DNA of 10,555 bases from an uncultured Rhodospirillaceae bacterium (GCA_913054205.1 CAJXJM010000046.1:1-10555); one strand, 5' to 3'. Shown: positions 1 to 6,605, counted from the first letter of the stretch. Translations and numbers: made by a program. The notes: generated by a model from the sequence alone, not told the origin.

Positions 1-348
1 AATAATGTTCGGAACGGCTTCCGGTTTATCTGCGCTAGGCTCAGGGATATCCAACTCAGAAGGCGCGAGCGCGTCGCCCGGCTGCCATTGTCTGAAAACC
101 AATGCGGTATCGCGCGCAACAACAACAGGTAAAAGACAGGTGCATTCTTTTTCGTGTAGCGCAGTGATCAAGGGCGTCACATTTGCTTCTCGGGTAATCG
201 GCCAATAACCGGCGACACTGTCATGCGATGAGACATTAAAATTCTCAAAAAAAGTCTCAACAAGCTTGCTACCAAAGCCAAGACCCGCCGTCTTAGCGAG
301 CTCACGGCGACGCAATCGCGCCTGTTCTCGAATTTGCTCTTTGTCCAA
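1..348 (-). CDS. 5-formyltetrahydrofolate cyclo-ligase, 5' part (runs off left edge)
   Basis: This is the N-terminal 116 codons of the enzyme that uses ATP to convert 5-formyltetrahydrofolate to 5,10-methenyltetrahydrofolate in the cytoplasm. The minus-strand translation shows the family layout: a basic N-terminal helix (KEQIREQARLRRREL), then AGYWP near residue 48, TPLI, the strand LLPVVVA, VFRQWQPGD and the start of the IPEP loop. The nucleotide-binding C-terminal part lies outside the window. No in-frame ATG is present. TTG at 346-348 is the best start because the family's first helix begins there, although the frame stays open upstream into the 6S RNA gene. A weak GAAAGA lies about 9 bases upstream. 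It sits directly downstream of 6S RNA, the arrangement known in many proteobacteria (ygfA next to ssrS). Identity is confident; the exact start is not. Confidence 0.85.
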   Translation of the reverse strand, partial: MDKEQIREQARLRRRELAKTAGLGFGSKLVETFFENFNVSSHDSVAGYWPITREANVTPLITALHEKECTCLLPVVVARDTALVFRQWQPGDALAPSELDIPEPSADKPEAVPNII

Positions 349-372
349 TGGCAGGTCTTTCGAAGAGAAGGT

Positions 373-523
373 GACGCCGCGTGGGTCGTTAACGTCTAAT
401 CTTCCTAGGCCGGTAGGTCTAGGTGGGCACCGTATAATGTACCCAGGGGTACAACAGGGACAGCTCCCGATTGGTAAATGTTGGCCCTGGAGATTTGTCA
501 CATTTGACGGGCCCCGCAGCGTC
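373..523 (-). ncRNA. ssrS: 6S RNA (ssrS), alphaproteobacterial type
   Basis: 6S RNA mimics an open promoter and binds the housekeeping sigma factor-RNA polymerase holoenzyme, damping transcription in stationary phase. The 5' end (GACGCTGCGGGG, from position 523 downward) pairs with the 3' end (CCCACGCGGCGTC, ending at 373) to form a long closing stem with one bulged A and one G-T pair. The interior has the GGGAGCTGTCCCTG block and the GGTGCCCACC block expected around the central bubble of alphaproteobacterial 6S RNA. The predicted length of about 151 nt is close to the usual size. Position between zapA and the cyclo-ligase gene is the classic one. Both ends are inferred from the stem and could move by a few bases. 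Confidence 0.85.
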
Positions 524-533
524 ATAGTTATAT

Positions 534-857
534 TTAGTGTGCTTCGAGCTTATCCGCAATGCTTTCGATGCGCGTCGCCATTTTTTCGAGATCACTGGCA
601 CCCAGCGCACTTTGTGCCGGCGCCCGCTTTTCATTGCGAAACGAATCAAGTTCGGTATAGACCTCAGAAAGCTCATCGGCGACCAACAGACTTGTCATAA
701 CCAAAAGGCGCGCGTTTCCAACTTGACCGACAGCTGCAACCAATTCATCCACCCGACGGTCGACATATTGCGACAAACGCGTCAAATGAGCTTCCTGCCC
801 ATCGTCGCAGGCTATTTCATATTTTCTGCCATTAATAGTGACGGTGACTTGGGCCAT
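534..857 (-). CDS. zapA: Cell division protein ZapA
   Basis: ZapA binds FtsZ at midcell and stabilises and bundles Z-ring protofilaments. The 107-aa protein begins with the typical beta-hairpin (VTVTINGRKYEIAC), followed by an N-terminal helix with the LxxYVDRRVDEL pattern around residues 27-40, and the long helix beginning near NARLLVMTSLLVADEL. The rest is the predicted dimerising coiled coil (about residues 50-105). Length matches the family. The ATG at 855-857 follows the stop of the upstream gene after one base (TAA-T-ATG), so the two are almost certainly co-transcribed and translationally coupled. 6S RNA begins 11 bases after the zapA stop. Identification is strong from both sequence and context. 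Confidence 0.92.
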   Translation of the reverse strand: MAQVTVTINGRKYEIACDDGQEAHLTRLSQYVDRRVDELVAAVGQVGNARLLVMTSLLVADELSEVYTELDSFRNEKRAPAQSALGASDLEKMATRIESIADKLEAH

Positions 858-858
858 A

Positions 859-1104
859 TTAGCTTTCCAAAATTTCTTTCATGCGATCTATCGCACCATA
901 GAGGCGCGTCGAAACGATTTGATTTTTTTCTTTGAGTTCAGAGATTTCCGCCTTTGCCGCCACCAATTCTTTATCCAGCGCTCCGTTTCCAGAAGCGGAA
1001 CCGGTCTTGGACTCAATCGATTTTTCCAATCTAGTCAGAGCTGCATCAAGTTTTGCTTTCGCCACCTGAATAGAAGAAGTGCTTTGTGTAGAAGTGTTTG
1101 CCAA
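859..1104 (-). CDS. DUF4164-like small coiled-coil protein next to zapA
   Basis: An 81-aa soluble protein with no signal peptide or membrane segment, almost entirely helical, with heptad-like spacing of Leu, Ile and Ala (AKLDAALTRLEKSIE, then ELVAAKAEISELKEKNQIVSTRLYGAIDRMKEIL). A short Gly/Ser-rich break lies near residues 34-41. Alphaproteobacteria commonly carry such a DUF4164-type protein just upstream of zapA. A ZapB-like or Z-ring accessory role is plausible but is inferred from context only. The start is TTG (1102-1104): an in-frame TAA lies three codons upstream and the only downstream Met is near the C terminus. A GGGGAG ribosome-binding site (1116-1121) lies 11 bases before it. It is the first gene of the minus-strand unit leading into zapA. 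Confidence 0.78.
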   Translation of the reverse strand: MANTSTQSTSSIQVAKAKLDAALTRLEKSIESKTGSASGNGALDKELVAAKAEISELKEKNQIVSTRLYGAIDRMKEILES

Positions 1105-1115
1105 GACTTTTTAAA

Positions 1116-1163
1116 CTCCCCGATTAAGACGAGACATTACGCCTTCGTTTGTGATTCCGTCAA
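1116..1163 (-). promoter_or_regulatory. Candidate promoter of the DUF4164-zapA unit
   Basis: On the minus strand, TTGACG (1158-1163) is followed after 18 bases by TAATGT (1134-1139), a reasonable sigma-70-type pair for an alphaproteobacterium. The predicted start lies near 1127, giving a short leader that carries the GGGGAG ribosome-binding site at 1116-1121 and the TTG start at 1104. The -35 match is good; the -10 is only partial. Confidence 0.42.
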
Positions 1164-1197
1164 CCATGGGATTACTGAAATAAATCTCCTCTCTTAG

Positions 1198-1216
1198 ATA
1201 CATAGGAGACATGTAT
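1198..1216. promoter_or_regulatory. Dyad ATACAT-N7-ATGTAT, candidate operator upstream of gap
   Basis: A perfect 6-bp inverted repeat with a 7-bp centre lies in the divergent region between the zapA unit and gap, 9 bp upstream of the candidate gap -35 box. A second perfect dyad, TCTCCT (1185-1190) and AGGAGA (1204-1209), interlocks with it. The size and location suit a dimeric repressor or activator. No regulator is recognised and chance is possible. Confidence 0.35.
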
Positions 1217-1225
1217 TTTGAGGGG

Positions 1226-1289
1226 TTGACGTGAGCGGTGTAACTTAGGATTGTGCGCCGCATAATCGTGGCATTTTTTAAACGGAGGA
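1226..1289 (+). promoter_or_regulatory. Candidate gap promoter and ribosome-binding site
   Basis: TTGACG (1226-1231) is a strong -35 match. With a 17-bp spacer the -10 would be GATTGT (1249-1254), which is weak. The leader ends with GGAGGA (1284-1289), an excellent Shine-Dalgarno four bases before the gap ATG, which fixes that start. Confidence 0.45.
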
Positions 1290-1293
1290 ACGA

Positions 1294-2304
1294 ATGGCCC
1301 TACGGGTAGCAATTAATGGCTTTGGCAGAATTGGCCGATTGGTATATCGCGCAATTTTGGAAGCCAACAATGACAATATTGAAGTGGTTTGTATTAATGA
1401 TTTAGGTCCAACTGAATCTAATGCGCATCTTTTGAAATTTGACTCGACGCACGGTATTTTACCGCAGGACATTAAGGTCGACGGCGACACAATGGACGCT
1501 GGCCAAGGCCCCGTCCGTGTAACCGCTGAGCGCGATCCGGCGAATTTGCCTTGGAAAGAACTTGAAGTAGATGTCGCCCTGGAATGCACGGGATTTTTCG
1601 CCAGTAAAGAAAAAGCCTCCGCTCACCTAGACGCTGGCGCAAAGCGCGTGATTATTTCGGCGCCGGCATCAGGCGCAGACATTACAGTCGTTTATGGTGT
1701 GAATTCTGATCAGATAAGCGCTGACCATACGGTTATCTCGAACGCCTCTTGCACGACAAACTGTTTGGCTCCTGTGGCTTTCGTACTGAACAATGCCGTC
1801 GGTATTGAGCGCGGCTTTATGACGACGATTCACTCCTTTACCGGCGATCAGCGCACTGTTGATACGCTGCACAGCGATCTCCATCGCGCCAGAACTGCAT
1901 CGGGCTCGATGATTCCAACATCAACCGGTGCTGCCAAAGCTGTTGGTCTGGTTTTGCCGGAATTGAACGGTAAGCTTGACGGCACATCGGTGCGCGTTCC
2001 TACTTCGAACGTGTCCTTGATCGACTTTACTTTTACCCCTGGAAAAGAAACCAGCGTTGATGAAATTAATGACGCGATTAAGGCAGCCGCGGCCAGTGGA
2101 TCCTTAAAAGGTATACTCGGCACCAATGATTTGCCGCTGGTCTCCGTCGATTTTAATCACAATCCGCATAGCTCGATATTTGATCTATCAGAAACGCAAG
2201 TGATTGAAGGCAACTTTGTGCGCGTGCTGAGTTGGTACGATAACGAATGGGGCTTCTCAAATCGAATGGTCGACACAACTTTGGCTGTTGGCGCGACGAT
2301 CTAA
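1294..2304 (+). CDS. gap: Glyceraldehyde-3-phosphate dehydrogenase (type I)
   Basis: This cytoplasmic homotetrameric enzyme converts glyceraldehyde 3-phosphate, phosphate and NAD+ to 1,3-bisphosphoglycerate. The 336-aa protein has the Rossmann motif INGFGRIGR at residues 7-15, IND at 34-36 (Asp36 at the position that favours NAD over NADP), and the catalytic motif [12 protein letters not shown] with Cys153. The active-site His180 lies in [11 protein letters not shown]. The C-terminal [12 protein letters not shown] is also present. Length is normal and all key residues are kept, so it should be active. A near-perfect GGAGGA decides the start. gap stands alone and ends in a strong terminator, whereas in many alphaproteobacteria it lies between tkt and pgk; neither is present here. 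Confidence 0.97.
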   Translation: MALRVAINGFGRIGRLVYRAILEANNDNIEVVCINDLGPTESNAHLLKFDSTHGILPQDIKVDGDTMDAGQGPVRVTAERDPANLPWKELEVDVALECTGFFASKEKASAHLDAGAKRVIISAPASGADITVVYGVNSDQISADHTVISNASCTTNCLAPVAFVLNNAVGIERGFMTTIHSFTGDQRTVDTLHSDLHRARTASGSMIPTSTGAAKAVGLVLPELNGKLDGTSVRVPTSNVSLIDFTFTPGKETSVDEINDAIKAAAASGSLKGILGTNDLPLVSVDFNHNPHSSIFDLSETQVIEGNFVRVLSWYDNEWGFSNRMVDTTLAVGATI

Positions 2305-2332
2305 TATAAGTGTGAAATTTTCAAAAATTAAC

Positions 2333-2357
2333 CCGGGTTGGATAACCCGGTTTTTTT
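2333..2357 (+). terminator. Rho-independent terminator after gap, probably bidirectional
   Basis: CCGGGTT (2333-2339) pairs perfectly with AACCCGG (2344-2350) across a 4-base loop, followed by seven T residues. It lies 28 bases after the gap stop. Read on the minus strand, the same stem is followed by GTTAATTTTT, so it can also stop transcription from the convergent 66-aa gene whose stop is at 2362. Confidence 0.9.
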
Positions 2358-2361
2358 GTAT

Positions 2362-2562
2362 CTAGATAAAAATTTTTGTGACGATCGCCGCAGAAAAGGC
2401 CAAATTAAATCCAACCATCCATTTGAGCAGTAGAAGGCCTCCATCAATCTTGGCAAATCTTGTATCATAATCTGCCATAGATACAGCAGCAGCACGTGCC
2501 TTTGATTCCGGTGCGCCTGCAGACACTAGTGCATCATATAGTTCTGAGTTCATCAAATTCAT
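2362..2562 (-). CDS. Small single-pass membrane protein, DUF1640/CCDC90-like fragment
   Basis: A 66-aa protein with an N-terminal helical part (ELYDALVSAGAPESKARAAA, residues 6-25), a short linking helix (YDTRFAKIDGGLLLLKW) and a C-terminal transmembrane segment (about residues 47-65) ending KIFI. The pattern 'LY..L..AG.PE..A.AAA' followed by a coil and a final membrane helix resembles alphaproteobacterial DUF1640/CCDC90-like coiled-coil membrane proteins, but with most of the usual coil missing. That family link is from memory and moderate. The function is unknown. ATG at 2560-2562 has AAAAGGATAGG just upstream; a second Met three codons in is possible. It is 68 bases downstream of the VOC gene and may be co-transcribed with it. 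Confidence 0.6.
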   Translation of the reverse strand: MNLMNSELYDALVSAGAPESKARAAAVSMADYDTRFAKIDGGLLLLKWMVGFNLAFSAAIVTKIFI

Positions 2563-2630
2563 AACTAAACCTATCCTTTTGAGCCAATTTTTTCAACTTC
2601 AGGATGGTTATGGAGGGACCAGAGGCTGTT

Positions 2631-3077
2631 TTACCCTTCAGGATCGTAGAAGGTCAGGCCGGGGATTTTGTCTTCGTCTTCCATGCGGCCGCGGAATTCG
2701 AGGGTGTTGCGATCAGGATCGCGGACGAAGACCGATACATGGCCGTCGCCGCCGAATGTCACCGGGCCTTGAGAAATTGCGATATCGTTCTCCTCAAGGG
2801 TTTTTAAAGTCTCAATGATGGATTCGACGCGAAAAGCAAGATGAGTAATACCGGTGTGCTTCTCCGGCACGTCCATCAGGATATTTTTGCCGTCATTGAG
2901 ATCAACACCGTTGACCACAAGATTAATTTCCACGCCATTGTCATTTTTTATGACGATAACCGCATCAAAATCCACTTCGATAATAACTTTAAAACCGAGC
3001 GCTTCGTAGAATTTTAACGCCCGGTCCCGGTCAGTGATGCGAATACCTGAGTGGTCATATTGTTGAATGTTTATCAT
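2631..3077 (-). CDS. VOC superfamily (glyoxalase/dioxygenase fold) protein
   Basis: This 148-aa cytoplasmic protein has two babbab modules, as in glyoxalase I, fosfomycin-resistance proteins and extradiol dioxygenases. Module 1 (about residues 4-58) has YDHSGIRITDRDRALKFYEALGF and ends VEINLV. Module 2 (about 75-130) has GITHLAFRV and ends DPDRNTLEFRG. Candidate metal ligands sit at the four expected places: His9, Glu50, His79 and Glu127. The metal site therefore looks intact and an enzymatic rather than structural role is likely. The substrate cannot be told from sequence. A good AGGAA lies six bases upstream of the ATG at 3075-3077. It has the same strand as the 66-aa and 74-aa genes and is not obviously linked to thiamine or glycolysis. 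Confidence 0.85.
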   Translation of the reverse strand: MINIQQYDHSGIRITDRDRALKFYEALGFKVIIEVDFDAVIVIKNDNGVEINLVVNGVDLNDGKNILMDVPEKHTGITHLAFRVESIIETLKTLEENDIAISQGPVTFGGDGHVSVFVRDPDRNTLEFRGRMEDEDKIPGLTFYDPEG

Positions 3078-3101
3078 TGTCGTTCCTGAATTTGGTTGCT
3101 G

Positions 3102-3124
3102 TTTGGCCTATGATGTAAGCCAAA
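3102..3124. promoter_or_regulatory. Dyad TTTGGC-N11-GCCAAA upstream of the VOC gene
   Basis: A perfect 6-bp inverted repeat separated by 11 bp lies 25 bp upstream of the VOC start codon, where an operator overlapping the promoter would be expected. The 11-bp separation recalls sites of LysR-type regulators, and a LysR gene lies 0.4 kb away, but this link is only inferred. It has no T-run, so it is not a terminator. Confidence 0.35.
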
Positions 3125-3157
3125 TTTCCAAAAACGCAAATTCAATTTGTCTTCGGC

Positions 3158-3382
3158 TTATTCGAGATGCGAGATCCAATAGCGATTTTGCTTCATAAAT
3201 GCACGGTAGTGAGGATTGTTATCTTCGATTTCGAATAATGCCGCCACTTTTTTGCGCAAGAACGATATCAAGCGTTTCAGGTAGTATCTTGATGATTCTT
3301 TATAAACATCTGCATCGGTAATGTTAACCGCAGTATGATCTTGAGTCTGAGCTAAAACGGCGATTTTTTGTGAATAGGTCAT
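3158..3382 (-). CDS. Hypothetical 74-aa protein
   Basis: A short cytoplasmic protein without signal peptide or membrane segment. The N-terminal half (MTYSQKIAVLAQTQDHTAVNITDADVYKE) looks helical then extended. The second half is basic and aromatic (RYYLKRLISFLRKKVAALFEIED, then HYRAFMKQNRYWISHLE), suggesting an amphipathic helix pair. I do not recognise the family. The start codon (3380-3382) has only an A/G-rich stretch (AAGAAAAAG) as a ribosome-binding site, and the surrounding DNA is AT-rich compared with its neighbours. It is transcribed divergently from the LysR gene across a 105-bp gap, a layout in which LysR proteins often control the divergent gene. It is a plausible gene, but it may be spurious. 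Confidence 0.5.
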   Translation of the reverse strand: MTYSQKIAVLAQTQDHTAVNITDADVYKESSRYYLKRLISFLRKKVAALFEIEDNNPHYRAFMKQNRYWISHLE

Positions 3383-3452
3383 TTTCTTTTTCTTAAGTTT
3401 TACTAATCTTATAACGTAGATATTCCGCTATTTAGACAAATAAAAAAACGAC

Positions 3453-3490
3453 TTTATCTTCATTGATAGTTTAGATATACTAATGTCATG
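3453..3490 (+). promoter_or_regulatory. Candidate promoter for a leaderless LysR-thiE transcript
   Basis: TATACT (3476-3481) is a strong -10 match, with TTTATC (3453-3458) 17 bp upstream as a partial -35. The expected transcription start is about seven bases after the -10 box, which falls on the A of the LysR ATG (3488). No Shine-Dalgarno precedes that ATG, so the mRNA may be leaderless. An imperfect dyad TATC-N6-GATA (3455-3468) overlaps the -35 and could be an autoregulatory site. Confidence 0.45.
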
Positions 3491-4402
3491 TCAGCCCCCT
3501 ATTCATTTCCCCCGTTGAATGGCCTGCGTGCTTTTGAGGTCGCGGCGCGTCATATGAGCTTTCAAAATGGTGCTGAGGAATTGAACGTCACACCGGGGGC
3601 TATCAGCCAACAGATCAAAAAGCTGGAAGATATTCTGCAGACGCCGCTCTTTCACCGAGAAGGCCGTGCCGTCAGCCTCACCGAGGCAGGCAGGCAACTT
3701 TTACCAGGCCTCAGCGCAGGTTTTGAGCGTCTCGATGAAGCCGTTCAACTGGTCCGGAAAAGCGGCGCCCACAACCACATAACGATCAGCGCCACGCCTT
3801 CTTTCGCCGCTAAATGGCTGGTGCCGCGCCTGGAACATTGGACGGCAAAGTATCCGGATATCGATATTCGCATATCAGCAAGTTTGGGCCTCGCCAATTT
3901 CGGACCCGACGGCGTCGATCTCGCCGTGCGGTTTGGTGGTGGACGATATGACGGGCTCACTTCAACTCTTTTGCTGGAAGAGTCTTTCGCCGTCGTTTGC
4001 AGCCCGATCTTTGTCGACGGCACCAACCAGATCAAATCGCCGGAGGATCTTCGAAATCACGCCTTAATTCATGTCACCGGCGGACAAAGTGCGCCCGGCA
4101 CGGAATGGCAGGAATGGCTGCAAACGGTGGGAGTTGAAGGCGTCGATACAACACGTGGACTTTCGTTCGATGATTCTTCCGTAGCGATTTTGGCTGCAAT
4201 CGGGGGCCAGGGCATCCTCTTGTCGCGCCGGGCCTTGGTTGAGAATGATATTGCCGCCGGTCGCCTGGCTCTGCCTTTTGAATTAGATTTGCCTACGGAT
4301 TTTGCCTGGCATATTGTTGCGCTCGAAGAAAAGTTAAACCGCCCAGAAGTGGCAGCCTTTAGAGACTGGCTTCTATCCGAAGTCCAAAACATTGAGAATT
4401 AA
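3488..4402 (+). CDS. LysR-type transcriptional regulator, GcvA-like
   Basis: A 304-aa cytoplasmic DNA-binding regulator. The winged helix-turn-helix occupies residues 9-68: [35 protein letters not shown] (recognition helix), then [17 protein letters not shown] linker helix follows to about residue 92, and the rest is a periplasmic-binding-protein-like effector domain (about 95-300) starting [18 protein letters not shown]. This N-terminal and linker pattern is typical of the GcvA-like clade, whose members control glycine cleavage, amino-acid or beta-lactamase genes; the effector here is unknown. No Shine-Dalgarno precedes the ATG, in keeping with a leaderless start. The stop codon is two bases before the thiE ATG, so the pair is probably one operon and translationally coupled. 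It also lies divergent to the 74-aa gene. Confidence 0.9.
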   Translation: MSAPYSFPPLNGLRAFEVAARHMSFQNGAEELNVTPGAISQQIKKLEDILQTPLFHREGRAVSLTEAGRQLLPGLSAGFERLDEAVQLVRKSGAHNHITISATPSFAAKWLVPRLEHWTAKYPDIDIRISASLGLANFGPDGVDLAVRFGGGRYDGLTSTLLLEESFAVVCSPIFVDGTNQIKSPEDLRNHALIHVTGGQSAPGTEWQEWLQTVGVEGVDTTRGLSFDDSSVAILAAIGGQGILLSRRALVENDIAAGRLALPFELDLPTDFAWHIVALEEKLNRPEVAAFRDWLLSEVQNIEN

Positions 4403-4404
4403 AC

Positions 4405-5052
4405 ATGCCAAAAAAAGAACAAGCTGAAACCTGCCGCCTTTATTTGATTACGCCGCCTGAAATTGTGCCTGACATCTTTAAAGACGATTTGGCGGCAGCG
4501 CTGGATGGCGGCGATGTTGCTTGCGTGCAACTGCGCCTCAAAGACGCAAGCCGAGACGACATCCTGCGCGCCGCCGAAATTCTGGCGCCGGTCGTCCAAG
4601 AGCGAGACGTCGCGTTTATCATGAACGATGATCCGGTTTTGGCAGCGGAAAGCGGTTGCGATGGTGTCCATATCGGCCAGCACGATGCGAGCTATGCAGA
4701 TGCCCGGGCAGCGCTTGGCGATGAGGCAATTGTCGGCGTCACCTGTCACGATTTACGCAATCTCGCGATTGAGGCTGCCGATAAAGGTGCCGACTACGTC
4801 GCCTTTGGCGCGTTTTTCCCAACCACCACCAAAGCCGCCAAATTTTATCCTGAAATTGAGATTTTAGAGGCGTGGACGATGATGACCACCGTGCCCTGCG
4901 TCGCCATTGGTGGCATAACCCAAAAAAATTGCGGCGAACTGGTCAAAGCCGGCGCAAATTTTCTGGCTGTCGTCTCTGCTGTTTGGGATTACGACCAAGG
5001 CCCCGCCGCCGCGGTGAAAGCGTTTAATGGCGCGATAGCCCGGGCCAATTAA
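4405..5052 (+). CDS. thiE: Thiamine phosphate synthase
   Basis: ThiE joins hydroxymethylpyrimidine diphosphate with the thiazole phosphate to make thiamine monophosphate. The 215-aa TIM-barrel protein has the family motifs in order: QLRLK (residues 42-46), the pyrimidine-diphosphate and Mg site MNDDPVLA (73-80), GVHIGQHD (87-94), GVTCHD (111-116), [14 protein letters not shown] (130-143) and VAIGGI (166-171). All key elements appear intact. It starts two bases after the LysR stop with no strong ribosome-binding site, implying translational coupling. No thiamine pyrophosphate riboswitch is seen upstream, so control may come from the LysR protein. No other thi gene is in the window, so the rest of the pathway must be elsewhere. 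The assignment to ThiE rather than to a TenI-like relative rests on the complete motif set. Confidence 0.9.
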   Translation: MPKKEQAETCRLYLITPPEIVPDIFKDDLAAALDGGDVACVQLRLKDASRDDILRAAEILAPVVQERDVAFIMNDDPVLAAESGCDGVHIGQHDASYADARAALGDEAIVGVTCHDLRNLAIEAADKGADYVAFGAFFPTTTKAAKFYPEIEILEAWTMMTTVPCVAIGGITQKNCGELVKAGANFLAVVSAVWDYDQGPAAAVKAFNGAIARAN

Positions 5053-5079
5053 ACCTCCCCATTGCCATTGTTATTGCCC

Positions 5080-5109
5080 GGCGCTTCGCAACCTGATAGG
5101 TTCCGCGCC
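5080..5109 (+). other. Two-part hairpin between thiE and efp
   Basis: GGCGC (5080-5084) pairs with GCGCC (5105-5109), and inside it AACCT (5090-5094) pairs with AGGTT (5098-5102) around a GAT loop, with an asymmetric internal loop between. There is no T-run after it, so it is a poor Rho-independent terminator. It could protect the thiE mRNA 3' end, form an efp leader structure, or overlap the efp promoter: TTGCCC (5074-5079) and TAGGTT (5097-5102), 17 bp apart, fall in the same stretch. Confidence 0.4.
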
Positions 5110-5146
5110 TTCAAAACAAAACACTAAAACGAAGATGGTTTAAGTC

Positions 5147-5716
5147 ATGAAAATCAACGGTAATTCTATCCGCCCGGGTAACGTCATTGAACATCAGGAC
5201 CGCTTGTGGCGGGCTGTTAAAATTCAGCACACGCAGCCAGGTAAAGGCGGTGCTTATTTGCAGGTCGAATTGAAAGACTTGCGTAGCGGCACCAAGCTCA
5301 ACGAGCGCTTCCGCGCTTCCGAATCTGTCGAGCAGGTGCGCCTTGAGCAAAAACAGTTTCAATACCTCTATGCTGAAGGCGACATGCACACCTTCATGGA
5401 TATTGAAACCTACGATCAGATATCGCTGAGCGCGGAACTTATCGGCGAAGAACAGGTAATTTATTTGCAAGATGGTATGGAAGTGAAGATCGAAAGCTAC
5501 GAAGGCGAAAGCATCGGTCTCGAATTACCCTCGCATGTTACCTTGGAAGTGGTTGAAGCCGACGCCGTTGTTAAAGGACAGACCGCAGCCTCAAGCGCCA
5601 AGCCAGCGCTTTTGGAAAATGGTATTCGCACGACCGTGCCGCCGCATATTGAAACCGGCACCCGCGTTGTCGTCAGCACTGAAGACGGCAGCTATGTCGA
5701 GCGGGCCAAAGACTAG
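5147..5716 (+). CDS. efp: Translation elongation factor P
   Basis: EF-P binds between the ribosomal P and E sites and speeds peptide-bond formation when ribosomes stall at consecutive prolines. The 189-aa protein has the three expected domains: the KOW-like N-terminal domain (residues 1-64) with the tip loop TQPGKGGAY carrying Lys33, a middle OB domain (about 66-127) and a C-terminal OB domain (about 130-187) ending [17 protein letters not shown]. Lys33 with the PGKGG context suits beta-lysylation by EpmA/EpmB, although neither modification gene is in this window. The ATG has a modest GAAGATGG upstream. The stop codon TAG touches the next gene's ATG with no gap, so efp and suhB are coupled. 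Confidence 0.96.
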   Translation: MKINGNSIRPGNVIEHQDRLWRAVKIQHTQPGKGGAYLQVELKDLRSGTKLNERFRASESVEQVRLEQKQFQYLYAEGDMHTFMDIETYDQISLSAELIGEEQVIYLQDGMEVKIESYEGESIGLELPSHVTLEVVEADAVVKGQTAASSAKPALLENGIRTTVPPHIETGTRVVVSTEDGSYVERAKD

Positions 5717-6526
5717 ATGGCCGCCCTTCAATCAGCCAACATCACCGTCATGATCAAGGCGGCGCGGAAAGCCTCAGGTAAACTCAAACGCGATTACGGC
5801 GAAGTTGATCAATTGCAGGTCTCGAGCAAAGGCCCTGCTGATTTTGTCACCGCCGCTGACATCCGCACCGAAGAGATGCTCCGCGATCAGTTATCCTATG
5901 CTCGGCCTGATTTTGGCTTTTTAATGGAAGAAGCCGGCGAGATCGTCGGCGAAGACCCAACGCGGCGCTGGGTGATTGATCCGATTGACGGCACGACCAA
6001 TTTTATTCACGGCATCCCTCATTTTGCGATCTCAATTGCGCTCGAAGAAAACGGCGAGATTACTGCCGGTGTCATCTATGAGCCGATCAATGATCAAATG
6101 TTCTGGGCCGAAAAAGGCGCCGGTGCCTGGCTCAATGACAGACGGATGCGGGTATCGGGTCGCTCGATTATGGCCGAGTCAATTTTCGCGACCGGCATTC
6201 CTTTTATGGGCCGAGGTGAGCCTGGCGATCACGAGCTTTTCCTCAAACAAATGGAAGCCGTGATGAGCGTTTCCGCCGGCATTCGCCGCTTCGGCAGTGC
6301 CGCACTCGATTTGGCCTATGTCGCCGCCGGACGATTCGATGGATTTTGGGAAACCGGTCTTAAGCCGTGGGACATTGCAGCGGGCCTCATTATTGTACGC
6401 GAGGCCGGCGGCATGATTTCCGAACTTGATGGCCGCGACAACATGCTCAAAACCGGCTCTATCCTTGCCTCTAATCCAAATCTGCAACAAGAGCTCAGCC
6501 AAATTATTAGAAAAGCCGGAAAATAA
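5717..6526 (+). CDS. suhB: Inositol monophosphatase family protein (SuhB-like)
   Basis: A Mg-dependent, Li-sensitive-type phosphatase fold that in bacteria hydrolyses inositol 1-phosphate and related sugar phosphates; SuhB also acts in rRNA transcription antitermination in enterobacteria, which cannot be assumed here. The 269-aa protein has all metal-site motifs: MEEAGE with Glu71/Glu72, DPIDGTTNF with Asp88, Asp91 and Thr93, and WDIAAG with Asp218, followed by the REAGG turn. Length is standard. The start codon directly follows the efp stop. An ImpA/HisN-like histidinol-phosphatase role is the main alternative, because family members differ mostly in substrate pocket; no his gene is near. 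Confidence is high for the family and moderate for the symbol. Confidence 0.93.
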   Translation: MAALQSANITVMIKAARKASGKLKRDYGEVDQLQVSSKGPADFVTAADIRTEEMLRDQLSYARPDFGFLMEEAGEIVGEDPTRRWVIDPIDGTTNFIHGIPHFAISIALEENGEITAGVIYEPINDQMFWAEKGAGAWLNDRRMRVSGRSIMAESIFATGIPFMGRGEPGDHELFLKQMEAVMSVSAGIRRFGSAALDLAYVAAGRFDGFWETGLKPWDIAAGLIIVREAGGMISELDGRDNMLKTGSILASNPNLQQELSQIIRKAGK

Positions 6527-6605
6527 GGCACAGGTTTGGCTCTTTTTGGCCATATTTTCGACACATCCTCAATTTAGTTAGGTCTCCCTGAAAAAGCGTC
6601 ATTCT

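Noticed and set aside
266..700. Plus-strand open frame of 144 codons
   Set aside because: It lies antisense to the cyclo-ligase start, 6S RNA and zapA, which are all well supported; the translation is basic, low in structure and matches no family.
2579..2818. Two overlapping plus-strand open frames near the VOC gene
   Set aside because: Both are antisense to the C-terminal half of the VOC protein, which keeps all four metal-ligand positions.
6534..6553. Possible terminator TGGC-N8-GCCA just after suhB
   Set aside because: Only a 4-bp stem with the T-run inside the loop rather than after it; not a credible intrinsic terminator.
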